NCBI GenBank assembly: GCA_963969365.1
Contig: OZ017756.1
Span: 1,364,001-1,428,000, forward strand
Source: Asterochloris sp. CNOR1
Taxonomy: Eukaryota > Chlorophyta > Trebouxiophyceae > Trebouxiales > Trebouxiaceae
DNA length: 64,000 nucleotides
Direction: 5' to 3'
Below the pieces are notes generated by a model. It did not search any database and had not been told where the DNA came from. It saw only the letters and a list, made by a program, of their open reading frames with translations. Positions 35,001 through 47,600 of this stretch are shown here, piece by piece (the first letter of the stretch is position 1; every line of letters begins with the position of its first letter). A program made the translations under genes and the position numbers.

Positions 35001-37881
35001 AGCCACCACAAAACATTTTCTTCTGCGGTGATGACCTGGGACCTGGCAGCCCCACGCTCATTGTTCAGAGCCACAGCCGCTGGCGGCTCCATGTAGTAGG
35101 CCGACCCTCCTGCATCACACACAGCAAGGCTCCAGACAGCAACCAGGCTCCTGATGACTCAAAGCAGCTGAGGAAGCCTCGACTCATTTGCTACTACGCT
35201 GCTGGCATATTGCAACATTCTGATGGTCCAGCAGCACATGGTTGGGCAAGTCAGAGACAGGCTGTTGCCAACGAGATGCCCATGCAGGTGAGAGGCCTGC
35301 TGCGACAACAGTGTGCGCAATGATAAGGCGGCCAGGCAAGCAGGCCTGGCGGAGCCAGCAGGATTCGCGCACAGGTAAGCCAGGATCAAAAAGTTGCTGC
35401 TGGGAGTGCTGAAACAGGCCCCATGTTGTTGCCCAGGCAGGGCCAGGGCTGAGCAGCTGCTCTGGCAGGCAATCAAGGACGTCTCTAAGCTGCTGGGACT
35501 GCTGGATGCATTATAGCGCTGTGCAAAGGCAGGGCTTGGGCAGGTGGCTGCACCAGAAGGTGCGCAAGATGCTGGGGCAAGTCACACTTGAGCACAGGCG
35601 TGGCTGAGGATGGTTGCGCTGGGGGGCTGCTTTGGGAGGTAGGCCTGTGGCCTTGTCTTGATGTTGCACGGAAGATGGTCGTGCCTTGTTGAGGCATGAT
35701 GTGGTGTATGCTTGTGCATAGCAAGGTCAAGGTTGGTTGCATTGGGAGGGGCTGTGCTGAGAGTTGGGCCAGACTCTGCAGACGTGTCAGGTCATGCACA
35801 AAGAGGGGACTTGCCAGTGGAAGCTCCCAGCAGGATGCCCTTAGGCGGCCCATCGTCGCCTGCTGGCACCACCACGCACAGCCGCCCGCTCTGCAGCACA
35901 CATATGTAGGTGTATGTCAGGCGGCTGTATGCACCGTGCTCCAGCCACACGACCTCTGGCAAGCATCCCTCCAGTAAGCCGGGCTGCTGGCATGACAGGC
36001 AACAGACCGTGCCTGGACATGCTGCTGAGAAGGCAACCACCTCTGCAAAAGACGGCAGCAGTGCACAGGCAGGCCTTGCAGACACAACAGCTAAGCATGC
36101 AGACCACATAGCCCACCCACATGTTGCCCACCATGTGCTCTCTGACTGCTGACCCTTGACCACAATACGTGTGTTCCAACAACAAAGCACGGTAGAGACA
36201 CTACAGTCACAGACAGCAACGAAGCTGATTGCCAGACAAAGCCCTTTTGGCTATGAGAACTCTGCTATGCCTCTCAAAGGCAAAGAAGCAAGGTCATCCC
36301 ATGCCTCCCCCTGTTGACCACTGTGCAGGCCACCAACAAGCCTTGGGTCTTCCATAGCTCTTCACAATGCCAATCACATTGTTTCAGGGGACTGCAGGCC
36401 ACCCACATGCTCAGTGACCTCTCCACCATAGCCTTTCAGGATGCTGTTCAAGCGCCCCTCGATGGAGCTAAGCTGGCCCCGCGTCCTGCGAACCTCCTCA
36501 CTGGCTGTGTCCTTGACAGCCCCATCCTCTGCTACACAGGCAGCCACGTGGGTGAGGATATCCTCGTGTGGCTGCAGCTCCTGCAGATGCCAGCAGTGCC
36601 AGCTAGCTGGAGATGTGCCCTGGACATCACATATGAGGCCTCTGAGGATGCGGTGGCTGCTGCTAGCACAGGCTGTTGGCGCAGCATGCTGCGTCTGCGG
36701 GTCCTGCACATGGCAGGAGCACAATGCAGCTGCACAGCTGCGATGATGAAAGCAATGCTCCCACAGAGCTCCTGATGTGGCCCTCTGCAGCCTGGCAGGT
36801 CACCTCGCCACCTGAAGGCATGTGGCATGTGTAGCGTGACAGGTAACAGGGCACGCTCTGCTGCGCTGAACAGGACTGACAGCTGCAAGTTTTGAAGCTG
36901 TCAGGTGGAAGAATCTCATCTTGAAACAGACAGCGGCGGCCCTGCCAGCATTACGTGCATCACACAGCCGTGGCCCCCAGCCAGTCTTGCCATGTTCGTA
37001 CATCTGCACACCTTGATCGCGTCGACCAGGGGCTCAAAGGTTGCACTGGCGCCAGAGTCCTCTGCAGAGCGCACTGCGCCCTGTATGGCGCGCTTCAGGC
37101 GGCTGGCGCCAATGAGCAGGCTGGAGATTGACGCGAGTTGCAGACCTGTCAGCATACCTCCTCGACTGGCCCGCTTGAGCGCCTGGGAGGCCTGAACATG
37201 AGTGACAGACAGGTCAGCGGGGTGCTCGGCGGCAGGCCTGCCAGGATGCCTACAAGGGTCGTACCTGCTGCGTGGAGGTGCCTCCAAAGTCCAGCGAGAC
37301 AGCATAGTCACTCTCCAGTGCAACCAGTGCAGCAGTGTCCCTCACAAGCTGCTCGCTGTCCTCCTGTAGGAGCAGCACACACTGTCAGACAGCCAGTGGG
37401 GTCTCAGACGGCTGTGGGCGGCAGTCCACTCAGAGCATGGGTTTGCGTGAGGGCGCACCTGCGCCTCTGGCAGGTGCAGCGTGCTTGCTGCCCTGCTGCC
37501 AAGGGTGGTGGAGGCAAAGCGAGCCACATAGCTGCACAACAAGGGCCACTCCAAGACTTGCATGGTGCTCCGTGCGGCAGGCCCAAGGCCGCTGCTTTCT
37601 GGCTCCTCATCCCACGAGTGGGCAGAAAAGTCTGCTGTCTGGGATATCTTGGCTGATGCTGCAGCCACCTGGATTGACCTCATGCAGACATGTGATGTGG
37701 GGGGGCACTGGAAGCTGATCCAGAGCCTTCTGATTGCGCATCTGGGGACCCTGCAGGCCAAGACAAAACAGCACATGACCTCCAGTGCCTTGGTCAGCAT
37801 AGCATTCTTGGGGAGAGGGGCCAACCTGCAAGTGGTTACAATATGAAGGCCCAAGGGGCGAGCCTGAGCCTGCCTGTCCAT
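29059..37881 (-). CDS. MUTS2: MutS2 ATPase, probably organellar, no Smr domain seen
   Basis: MutS-family ATPase of the MutS2 branch. Exons (minus): 37881-37459, 37363-37265, 37191-37012, 36526-36419, 35890-35815, 35109-34949, 34437-34214, 33695-33437, 32645-32484, 31540-31377, 30553-30358, 30062-29938, 29591-29435, 29326-29234, 29148-29059, closing to 838 aa. Landmarks: VLEWPLLCSYVARFASTTLG, DYAVSLDFGG, YYMEPPAAVALNNE, RHPLLLARHLD, Walker A ITGPNTGGKTATLK, ADIGDEQSLSASLSTFSGHL, Walker B LVLLDEVGTGTDPGEGAALG, MATTHH, EFDEVKLAPTYRLVIGVPGK, a coiled-coil linker, ETVFVPRLKTRAK. The 90 N-terminal residues are basic and hydroxylated, like a plastid or mitochondrial transit peptide; the exact start is uncertain. 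The protein ends at SDVQEL, so the C-terminal Smr nuclease domain of bacterial MutS2 is missing. One intron (after 35815) uses a GC donor. Sequence between exons 36419 and 35890 may hide a missed exon. Confidence 0.94.
30130..30770 (-). repeat. Exon-edge copies around MutS2 exon 30553-30358
   Basis: Upstream in the transcript, the acceptor GCTGCAG plus CTCCCTGACGGCCCTCAA has copies near 30710 (CTCCCTGGCAGCCCTCAA) and near 30645 (CTCTCCGCTTGCACTTAA). Downstream, the exon end encoding GIIEAA and its GTATGC donor has a copy near 30262-30316, with GGCATCATCAAGGCTGCC. So both edges of one exon are duplicated into the flanking introns. Confidence 0.75.
31000..31200 (-). repeat. Copies of the 3' edge of MutS2 exon 31540-31377
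   Basis: The exon end encoding ASFTMATTHH, with its GTGCTT donor at 31376, recurs about 270 bp downstream in the transcript around 31104-31150 (+ strand ACTTGTGGTATGTGGTGGGCC ... AATGAGGCGCCT). A weaker copy lies near 30995-31030. Confidence 0.65.
31950..32530 (-). repeat. Four copies of a MutS2 donor edge
   Basis: The functional exon end at 32484 (+ strand GCTCACCTCAATGCGGCGCAGGTGGCC, encoding GHLRRIE) has three diverged relatives deeper in the intron. They begin near 31959 (CTCACCTCACCGTGGCGCAGATG), 32165 (CTCACCTCCATGCAGTGCAGGTGG) and 32304 (CTCACCTCACTGCAGCACAGGTG). Each keeps the GTGAG donor and the adjoining purine-rich exon bases. Confidence 0.8.
32630..32930 (-). repeat. Three copies of the 5' edge of MutS2 exon 32645-32484
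   Basis: The acceptor CTGCAG plus TCCTTTGGCTTGGCAGTGCTGATGG has one copy about 205 bp upstream in the transcript, near 32853 (TGTGGTGGCCTGGCAGTGCTGCTGG). A more decayed one lies near 32925 (CTCTTTGGGTTTGAAGCGCTTACAG). Confidence 0.7.
33099..33120. repeat. Poly-C tract in MutS2 intron
   Basis: A run of about 22 bases of almost only C, interrupted by one T, lies in the intron between MutS2 exons 33437-33695 and 32484-32645. Confidence 0.9.
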
Positions 37882-38137
37882 CTCGGCTGCAAGTCACGGG
37901 CTGTGCATGTCGTGGCCTGCCTTGATCACTGAAATAGAGAACCTGACTGGTCAAATGTTCGAGGCCCGCATGCAGGAGGCACCTGGCCTTGATCCGGCTT
38001 TATGTGACGAGCTTCTCAGACTACAGGCCAGTTTGCTCCGACTGCAGTGGTGGCCTGCCATGCATGGCAAGCTGATTTCTGATTGGGGTGCTGTAGGTCT
38101 GCAGCAGGTGCTGTTTCAGGTTCTCTGGTGTTGGCAG
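37882..38137. other. Divergent region between MutS2 and PUS10
   Basis: The interval between the MutS2 start candidate and the first secure PUS10 exon must hold the promoters and the PUS10 first exon. A plus-strand open frame starting with ATG at 37907 (MSWPALITEIENLTGQMFEA) is the best first-exon candidate. No splice donor in it matches the phase required at 38138, so I leave it unassigned. Confidence 0.45.
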
Positions 38138-41115
38138 TGCAACCATTTTCACTCGTCCAGAGGCTGTGCTGGCCTCAGCTGTTCACAAGGCCGCTGCTCA
38201 AGTTGCTGACACAGTCAGCAGCCCTCAGCAAGTGGGAGCTGGCCAGGGCACATCCCGACAGCCACTGGCAGATTCTGTGCCTGAGAAGGAGGGCAGGGAA
38301 GCATCTGCAGGGGAAGATGTACAGAGGCCATGCTGCGTGTGTCTAGGCATTCTGCAGGCTCAGGAGCTGCCCCTGCCTGCAGTCTCAGCAGCACAGCTCC
38401 GGGGCCTGCCTGAGGCGCAGGACAATGCTGGCAGCTGGGAAAGCTGCCACCTTGGCAGCGTGCAGAGTCTGGCAGCCCTCATAAGGTGTGAGCCTGCTGC
38501 ACTCAAAGCTGCTGCCTGCACGCTGCCTGTGCCCTGCTGCTCGTGGGATGGCCATCTTGGAGCCTGACTTCTACACAACTGAGGATTAACACCTGGGTTC
38601 TGTGACTTATGCAGGCGCCACGGCCATGCAGCTGAGACCATGGTGTTGGAGATGTCCTTGCCGGCATCTACAGTAGTCAGGCAGCAATCCCTGCTACACC
38701 ACCTCAGATCAAAGGGGTTGATAGAGCAGGATCAGGTCAGCCACCTTGCAGTGATCTCTGCAGGCCTGTCTCCTTCTCCATCCCTTCAGCAGTCTGTCCA
38801 ATTGCTCTGAAGGCAGTCCTGGAGTTGAGAGTGGTCTTCAGCTCTGCTAATCAGAGCTCATTGCATCTGTTACTGCCTGCAAACGAAATGCCAGGTCGTC
38901 AAGCGTGGCTGGTGCTGCTGCAGTTTGTCACAGAGCTGAAGGCTGCCCTCAAGCATACCTTGGCAAAGCCCCTAGCAGCTGAGCTTGGCATGACGCTGGC
39001 TGACTCGCAGCGGGCTGATTTGCGGCTAGCCCTCACCTGGCTGCATCCTGGCAGCATGTCTGAGGCAAACTTCCTGTTTCCAGATGGTCAGAAGCACAGC
39101 AGAGGGTACAAGCGCAAGCGAGGGCAGGGCAAGGTTGCCAGGGAAGCACCAGGTGGATGGTAGAGAGCAGTGGCTTCGCATTGCACCTTGCAATGCTTCC
39201 TTTTGGCAGCTGGAGGCTCTGTAGGGGCCCCTTCATCCAAAGCAGTTTTATGAAGCAGCAGTCAATCAGATGGCATCATTGCAGTTTACTGGCCCTTGTG
39301 TGCAGGCCGAGCTGCCACAGCGGCCATGACTGCTGCTGCTGCCAGCAAGCCCCGCCAGGAGTTCCTGCAGCAGTGCCAGAGCCCACCTGCAGTGCCTGCA
39401 ACTGCAGCGCAGCTGGCCTGCAAACTGTTCAGGGCGCCACTGTTTGTGGCAGGGCGGTACCTGAAGACAGAGCGTGGCGTGCCACAGGTCCATGTTGTGG
39501 CTTAGCGGCCGCCCACCCATGCTCCTTTAGAGTCTGGCAGCGCTTGACAATGGGCTTAAATCTCAATGACCTTCAGGCTACCTGGCTGCCTCAATCAGTG
39601 CTTGTATGTCATACCATCTCCCACTGGCTGAAGACTCTCCCTAGCTTCCTGTCCAGCCCACAGCAGGCTGCAAGCGCCACATCTTGGGCTCAAGTTTATT
39701 TTCTTTGCTGCAGAGCCCCTTCTTCAAGGGCAAGGAGAGACTGGCAGAGAGCTCTGTGGAGGAGCACATCACTGCTGTTCTGCTGCCTGTCTTCAGTGCA
39801 GAGGCACACAAATTCATCACAGCAGGTGGGGGACCCAGGGCTACACTCTGTTCAGGCTGCTGTGGCCCCCGCGTTCAAAGGATGTGACTTCATTGATGAC
39901 AGGCTTTGTTGTTGTCATTTGTCGAAAGCATGGCCGTGGGCCAGTGCCCCAGATGAGTCACTGTCTACAGCATTGCTGCTCTTTGCAGGCAGGGAGGATA
40001 TGGATGTGCGCATGCTGGGCTCTGGCAGGCCTTTCATGTTAGAAATCATCAATGCCAAGGCCAGCATGCCAGACCAGGCGGCATTTGATGCCATGCAGGA
40101 TATCCAAAACAAGGTGATGCAGGCTTTGCATGTCTAGCCTTGCTGCAGATCCAGCTGCTGACTGGTCTGCATATGTGCAGGGAGCGCATGGTGTGCGCGT
40201 GCAGCATCTGCAGGGAAGTGATAGATCACTGACTGACCAGATGAAGGTGAATGGTCAGAACCAGCGCAACCAGGAGAGACTATTCTTGCTTTGACTATGG
40301 CTGACATGCATCGGCAGGTGCCATGATGGAAGCTCGCGTCCCCCTACTGCAGGCAGGCGAAGCCCAGAAGCAGAAATCATATTGTGCGGTGTGCTGGCTG
40401 CCCACTCCCCTGATAGATGAGCATGTGCAGCTGCTCAATGGCACCAAAGACCTCCTGCTCAAACAGCAGACACCCATCAGGTGTGCAGTGCAGAGCAGTC
40501 ACACCGTGAGTGCAAGCTGCACGCCCGTGCAGGCAGCCATGCTCCGTGCTCAAGCAGTGTGCAGCCTGGTCACACAACCATGGAGCCTGCACCTCTGCAG
40601 GCTGAGCTGCACAGACCTGCTAGCTGGCTGCCTGCAGAGTGTCCCAGCGGCGAGCCGACCTGGTCAGGGAGCGGCTGGTGCACAGCATGAGCTGCCAGCT
40701 GGTGCCTGGCAGCCCTCACTGCCTCATTCTGCGGCTGAGAACCCAGGCATGTGCACGACTGCGAGCTATGTGGTGGAAGAAGTGCCTCCCTGCCTTGAGC
40801 CCCCCTGCTTCTGGGAGAGGCAGATGGTGCCGCACCTGCACATTGCTGTGTGACTTTCAAAGGCACTCATCTGCTCCTCACCCCAACCTTGTGTCGTGCC
40901 TGCAGGCCGGCACATACATCAAGGTGACAGTGCCTCAGCGTCACCTGCCGGCCTCCTGCCTGCTGCAGCTGAGCTCAAGCTGGTGCAACCTGCAGGAGTT
41001 CGTGCACAGCGACGAGGGCCGTACTCAGCCCCACCTGGCCAGCCTACTTGGCTGCAGCCAGCCTGCCCGAATCCTGCAGCTGGATGTGGAGGAAGTGCAC
41101 ATGTGCTTTCCGTGA
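38138..41115 (+). CDS. PUS10: tRNA pseudouridine synthase PUS10 (first exon unresolved)
   Basis: Pus10-family pseudouridine synthase (tRNA positions 54/55 in archaea and eukaryotes). Exons: 38138-38485, 38615-38735, 38924-39128, 39306-39487, 39714-39825, 39989-40113, 40181-40246, 40353-40480, 40638-40746, 40906-40923, 40996-41115. Family landmarks: RPCCVCLGILQ (second CxxC of the N-terminal module), TMVLEMSLPASTVVRQQSLL, APLFVAGRYLKTERGVPQ, SPFFKGKERLAESSVEEHI, the catalytic motif AGREDMDVRMLGSGRPF, QKQKSYCAVCW, TPIRVSQRRADLVRER, AGTYIKEFVHSDEGRTQPHL and ILQLDVEEV. One exon is only 18 nt (AGTYIK). Two introns appear to use GC donors (after 39128 and 40746). The usual first CxxC motif (CPRC or CIRC) was not found, so the N-terminus is incomplete in my model or truly shorter. 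Confidence 0.92.
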
Positions 41116-41672
41116 ACTTCCTCCTTGAGACCTCCAGCAAGCATGAGTGTGTTCTCGTGTTCCCTGCTGCACATCGATGGCTGCTGATGAGTGGCAGGGT
41201 CGAACAACTTGTGCTGATGCAGCTTTCACACCCTTTGACAGTCAGCATGTGCCGATGTCCATGTGATGACTCCTCCTGCTTGGGCTCCCTTGTTTCGTCG
41301 ACGCCTTTGCAAATTCGCATGATGGCTCTGAACCCACCAAATTCAAAAATTTGCTCGCTGACCAAAGCAACGATCGCTGTCTCCACTTGCCAAGTGAGGC
41401 CGGATTACACTGATGCAAGTGCCCACTGAGGCATCGCTGCACCTGTGACCTGCACTCTGCACAGCAACCCCACATTGACCACTTGGCAGCTGGACCCAGC
41501 TGCATCTGGCAGTGTCTGCTGAGCTGCTTGGACCGAGTGTTGCTGACAGCAGCAGACCTGACAGGAGGCCCTGGCAATTGGACCAGTCTATACAAAGGCC
41601 TGCGTGCAACCTCAGACAGCAGGCCCGCTCGTAGGGCATGGTGATGCCCACCTCACAAGTTCAGCGAGGGAG
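41116..41672. other. Intergenic, PUS10 to DUF707 gene
   Basis: About 560 bp between genes on the same strand. It should contain the PUS10 3' UTR and the promoter and 5' UTR of the next gene. No gene or RNA is recognised. Confidence 0.6.
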
Positions 41673-44600
41673 ATGCTGGGCTTGACGCAGCCTATGCTGA
41701 AATCCCACAGGGTCAGCTCTCCAAGGATCCGCGTGGCACAGAGGCGGAGGCTCATACAATGGAGCTGCAGCCTGTTGACACTAGGATGCCTGTTGTTCTG
41801 GGGCTTCACAGCGGTGAGTTCATCTGCACAGGGCATATTCAGAGCAACCACATGTCCTGGGCACTCAACAGGCTTTCAGGACTGGGTGGTGTGGGTGCAG
41901 CTGGATTGCCAGCTCTGGTGGGTAGCATAGTCAATGCATTGCTACTGGCCATCAGGCACAGCTACACAGTGCCGGTCTTCCCTTGTCGTTTGTGCAGTAT
42001 TGCATGTGCAGATGCATTCGTTAGTCAGCCCTGAACACATCGTACATGGCAATGATGAGATGGCAGCATCCAGCCCAGACGCGCCACTCTGGCTGTCTCT
42101 GCATGCCGGCATGGTACAGTGGGCCTAGAGGCAGCGCCGCACTTTTGTGCCCCTGCAGGTCACCCGCCTGAGCAGTGTCAGGCAGGATTGCAAGGGCTCT
42201 GGCTGGTGCTGTGCTGAGGGCTGGCTGGTTCTGGGGCAGCCTCACTCCTTGCACTGCGTGCATGTGCATCAAAGGGGTGGATGCATCAAAGGGGTGGAGG
42301 GGAGGCCTCCGCCTTACCCGCAGAGTGTGCCCTGAAGGCAGCCCCTTGCTGCGGCCAGGCCTGGGGCTTACTGAGCAAGTCAGCCCAGCTGTGTGAGCAC
42401 ATGAGCTGCTGTGGACCAGGGGCTGCCTGCAGGTGCTGCACTGACTGCTGGGGGTTACCCAGACCTAGGTGTCCTGGCCCCCTGAGAAGCTGCGCATGCA
42501 ACTCTCTCCATGCCATGGCTGGCAGGCAGCTGCAGGGGACACAGCAGCAGGCTGGCCGTGCTTGCACTGCAGGAGTGCCTGTGCCTACCTCACACCCTTG
42601 AGGCGTAGCCAAGGGGCATCATGGCCCGCTGTGAACCAGATTTTACAGCCTCCCTGCCCCAGCAGGCTGTCTGAGACCCACTGTTGCTGGTGCTGCAGGG
42701 AGAATGGGGAGATCACATCAAATGGATGTTTGTGCCGACTGCCAAAGACAACAGGCTGCTCCCCCCTCCTGTGCTGATGAAACAAACATTTGATGGTGAG
42801 TGGCATACGTTGGCGCAGGGCCTAGTAGGCTATGCTGCAGCTCAAGGTACAGCAAAGGGAGCGCCAGCCAACCAGGAGTGTCTGGGGACGCCTTTGGACC
42901 AGCTTGGGCCAGCCCTGTCAAGCATGGGCAGCCTGCACTGCTCTCGCCCAGTTTGTCGTTCCCAATGGCTGTTTTCATTCCTCCTGCCTGCTCAGGTCAT
43001 GCCAGGTACCCACCCAGAATCCAGCTTATGGCACTGGGGCAACCTGGTACTGGGGCCCAGCAGCCGCTTGGGGGTGGACGCCTTGCCCACCCTGCAGGCA
43101 CCCTCAGTGAAGCCACTCTCTTGGTGGCACCTGTGGCGGCTGCCTGACTGCATGGCGCAGAAGGCTGGCAAGGCAGTTCATGGATGCAGGCACCAAGCCC
43201 TTTCGTCAGGCAGCATCCGTAGCTGCTTCTGACTGTTTGCAGGGGATTCCCTCTGGTCACCCCTGCAGGCACCAGGAACAACATCACTTTGCTGACCGTA
43301 GCTTCAGTCGCTGCTGCACTGCCTGCCTTGTAGCGGATGCCGCATTCCTGCAGGCATCAGCACCAGGACCAACCTCGTGATTGCGCCTGTGGCCGACACC
43401 TCCGAGCATCGCCTCTGGCTGCGGGACTTCCCCAGTGCCAACTGGGACATGGTGGCCATCTACTACGGCAGCAATGCCACCACCTTTGACTGCGAGGAGT
43501 GCATCCATGTTGAGGCCAACCGCGGCCCCAAGTGGCAGGTGGTGTACCAGTTCACACAGGGGGAGGCCTTCAAGAAGCTCTACTCCAAGCAGTATCAGCA
43601 GGTGGGCAAGACCCTGTGTGGCACTTTGTGGCTGCTCGCAATCCCGCAGCAGGGGCTGGGCGCTGGTGCAGAGGGCGGCTTGCCTTGTAGGGCAGTGCCA
43701 CCAGGGGCCAAGCATGCCCTGCCTGGTTCTGCATTGGGTGCAGCTTGACTGTCAGCATGATTGAAGCAGGGAGGTGTCTACAAGAACCTCTACTCCAGCA
43801 GCAATGTTGGCAGGTGGGTGGTGCACCCGCACAGCACGCTGCAACACTGTTGTGACTGCAGGCCTTGCTGCCAGCAGGCATGGCTGTGGCAGCTGCAAAG
43901 CTGTGTGCATGTGGGTAGGGCGCCGCAAGCAATGCTGGCAACAGACAGAGCAGATCTGACCAAGCAGGAGTCCTGGTCTGGTCCACTTGCTGGCCCTGCA
44001 CAGCTGTACAAGGACCCTGTGCACCTGGCCCAGCTTGCTACAAAAGAGCCAGCACTAGCCTCAAGGCAATTACAGGTCCGCTTGCTGGCTCTGCATAGCG
44101 GTGCACAATTGCGGTATAAAAACAGCCCACGGCTGCTGCGGCAGAGGGCAGGCATCCCTCTAGCCCTCCCAGAACAGCTTGCTGTGATGATCATGCAATC
44201 AAGCGTCTCTCTCTGTTCCTGGGGCAACAAGTCAGGCCTGTACTGAGTACAGGGCCGTTTTGCAGTGGCCAGAAAGGGGGATCCCCCCGAAGGACTCAGC
44301 CAGAAGCATAGCAGATCAGCAGCCAGCCACTTCACCCCTTCTCAGCTTGGACGGTCTCAATGCTGATTCTACTGCTGCAGGTGTACATTCCTGATGATGA
44401 CATAATCCAGACGACAGCCATCATAAACTCCATCTTCGACATCCAGGCGCGGTACAGCCTGGATCTGTGCCAGCCCTCTCTGTGCAGCCCCACGGAGAGC
44501 TACACCTGGACTGTGGGGCTCTGGAAAGAGCTGCCCACTGTGCTGCGCTACACGACCTTCATTGAGGTCATGGTCACCCAGTTCAGCATGGACTTCTTCC

Positions 44601-47600
44601 TGAGCGACGTGGTGGACACGCTGCGCTATGCAGAGTCAGGTGGGGTGCAGGCCAGTGCAACAATACAGTGCCTGGGTTGGGGGACCACAGTGGCAGAACG
44701 AGGGAAAATGCAGGGGGCTTTCATTCCCCTTGCGGCAGCAGAGCCGCAATGCTCTGCACAGAGAAAGGGTGTGCTGGTTTGCCAATAGTCTGTGGGAGTG
44801 CTTGCTGCATGGAGGCAGGGTGGTTTGCTGTAGTGAGAAGAGTCAGGCGCGTGCAGTGCCACAGCCATGCCTTTGCCTGCCTACCTGCAGCATACGGCCT
44901 GGAGTGCTCTACCGGGAAACCATCTATGAAAGTTTCGTCGGCCCCCCAGCTGTGGCCTGCTATACGATGACGATCCAACAAACACAGTTGTATGCCCCTT
45001 CAAACTGGCCACCCTGAGGGCACAGGCAGGTCCTGCACCCACTCCTGACCAACCCTGGCGCCACCTTCAAGGCATGTGGTCTCCTTGCCTGCAGCGTATG
45101 GTCTGGACTGGGTGTGGCCCTTCAAGCTGGGCTTCCCCCAGGACAGGATTGCAATCATTGATGAAGTCTGCGTGATTCACCCCACCAAGGCCACCCAGAG
45201 CCTGGGCAAGGCCAGCATGTATGACACCATGACCATGCTGGCCCGCACCGAGGAGAAGAGCGCCTTCAAGCGCTACCACTACACTGGGCGGGTGAGGGGC
45301 TTGCAAGAGATTCGCGCAGCCTGGCATGAGGCTGTTCTGTGTTTAGTGGAGCAGATAACCTCCATGCTCTGCAGCACTCCGCTGGACGGGTGAAGTGGGG
45401 TTTGAAAGGACCTGGGGTGCTTGCTCAGGTGCTCCAGCTCGTAGAACATCTTGCTGCATGTGCCCTGGAGCTCTGGTTGTGTCAGTGTGGAGGGACTATG
45501 CTGGAGCTGCCAGCCTGCGCCTCATGCAGCCACGCTTCCCGCACAATGTGTCACCAGTCCCCTTCACTGTCGTGCATGCAAAACCCCTCTATGGGGCCAC
45601 AATGTTTGAGTGTGCTGCATGCCGCAGGTGCTGCAGAAGGACAGGTGTCATCTTCAAGACCATCAGGTCAGGTCAAAGCCTTCAAAGTGCCTGAACTACA
45701 CTGCAGGTGCTCAAACGGAAGTATGGTATGGCCTTTAAGGAGCAGGTGCGCCTGGGGCAGGTGTGGCAGCCCTGGTATGCAGCCCTGCTGCAACAGGCAG
45801 GCCTGCGGGCAGAGAGCATCCAGAAGCGCCAGCACTGGGGGCCGCGAAAGGAGGTCCGCCTCGTCCGGGTGAGTCCTCAAAGAGTACTCTGCAGGCACAC
45901 TAGGGGCAGCATCAACTGTAGCTGCTCACCTGCTGGGGCTACTGCTGGTGGGGGGCCTCTTGCGGTGTGCTTTTTGTTGAGAATGCAGAGCAGTACACCG
46001 TCTGGCGAGTGAGCCTGCTGCGGGTCGCGAAGCGCAGGCAGGAGCTGTGCTTCCTTATATCCAGCCCTATTGCTTTGCAGCCAAATCAAACCCTCTGAGG
46101 GGTGTTTCTGGTCCTGTGTGCATGTTGTTCAAGGCTGAATTGCCAATACCTGCTGTCTCATGCTGCATCTGAGGGTATGAACTCCTGTGGCAACCCTGCT
46201 GGCTGCCAGCTGATGAGGCAGCTTAAAAAGCTTGTCAACTGCTGTAGCGTGCAGAGATCAAAGCGCTACTTGTGCATCTGCTGTGCAGGCGGACGGTAGG
46301 CACAGGGTCATACAGACCCTGCAACCGCTGCTACGTCCTGCAGCAGCCTGCTGCAGAGGAGCTGATGGCGGGTGTGCCCTCGTCTGCACCTTGTTCTGTG
46401 CGCTGACCTGATCAGCTGTCTGTGCAGGCGGACATGGTGCGGCCTGGGCAGGGATTGGACAACACCGCGGGCTCCCCGCAGGAGCATGCACTGACCCTGC
46501 CAACTGGGGCTGTCCCTGTGCCATGGCTGGCGCGTCTGACACGCGCATCGCGGCAGCAGGCTCCGCTTGGCGTAGGTGAGGCTGGGGCAGGGCCTGCGCC
46601 AGGGCAAGTGTGCACCTCTGGCAACTGCCCCTAGTATTCAGCTCTGAGGGCGAGACGGGCACATTGCAGCAGCAGGCCTTGCCTCGTGCGGGGCAGCGGA
46701 CGCCAGCACTGTGCTGTGGGGGTGTGGCATGTCAGCTGTGTGGCAGTCTGCACCCGTGGTAGCCCTGAGCTTGGAAATGGGCCTGATGACTCCTCATGTG
46801 CTGCCCGTGCACCCAGCTTGCTCTCAGCAGTGTGCTAGACCAACTGACAGATGTGCAGCAAACAGTCTTGAAGGCCTTGAGCTGTGGGAGGGCCTCACAG
46901 CGGGCATCCGTGGCTGACTTGCATTGATTGGAGGGTACGCTCACCCTGTCAGGGGTAACCTCAGCATTCCTCTGCTGAATGCAGGCGGGCGGCGAAATTT
47001 GGTGGTCAGCGTGGTGTCTGAGGCCAGCCAGGTCCACGGGTGAGCGCCTGTGTGGGGGCACCCTCGCCCGCCTGTTGACCGCACCTTGCTGGCTTGCCAT
47101 GGGTGTCAGTACGTTGCTGCTGCCTTCAGATGGCCCCTTGCTTGCTGGCCGTAGATGTGGGTATGTTGCTGCCCGCCTGTGGCCGACCCTGCTAAATTAT
47201 CCAGGTACTCCTGGCTTGGCTGTACTGCTGCCTGCCTGTTGTGCCGCCCTCTGCGGCCTGGCCAAGAGCTGTCAGCTTGGGGGTACTGCCTGCCTTGCTC
47301 TTGCCATCCTCAGCTGCCAGGCTGGGAGCTGCCGCTCTACTTGAATTGCCCAGCGGCCACTGGCAGGCCACCAACCTGGAGAATGTTGTCTTCGCCATAC
47401 GCACGGCTCAGAACACATCTCTCACATGGCTGCCCAGTGCTAAGCAGAAAGCGCAGCTGCACTTGTAGGTGGCTCCAAGACATTGACACAGCGACCTGGG
47501 ACGTGGTTCTGTATGTTAACTCCAGTCTGGTTGTGGACTGCCCCCAGTGCCTGTTCATGGAGACGTTTGACCCTGAACAGCCAGGCAGCCGCTTCACGCG

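Noticed and set aside
37907-38209. ATG-initiated frame as PUS10 exon 1
   Set aside because: Attractive by position, but it lacks the expected CxxC motif and offers no donor in the phase needed for the exon at 38138. Left as a candidate only.
39157-40137. A 326-codon plus-strand open frame
   Set aside because: It runs through three PUS10 exons and their introns. Only its last part is in the coding frame (GREDMDVRMLGSG); the rest is intron or shifted frame, and splice sites explain the region better.
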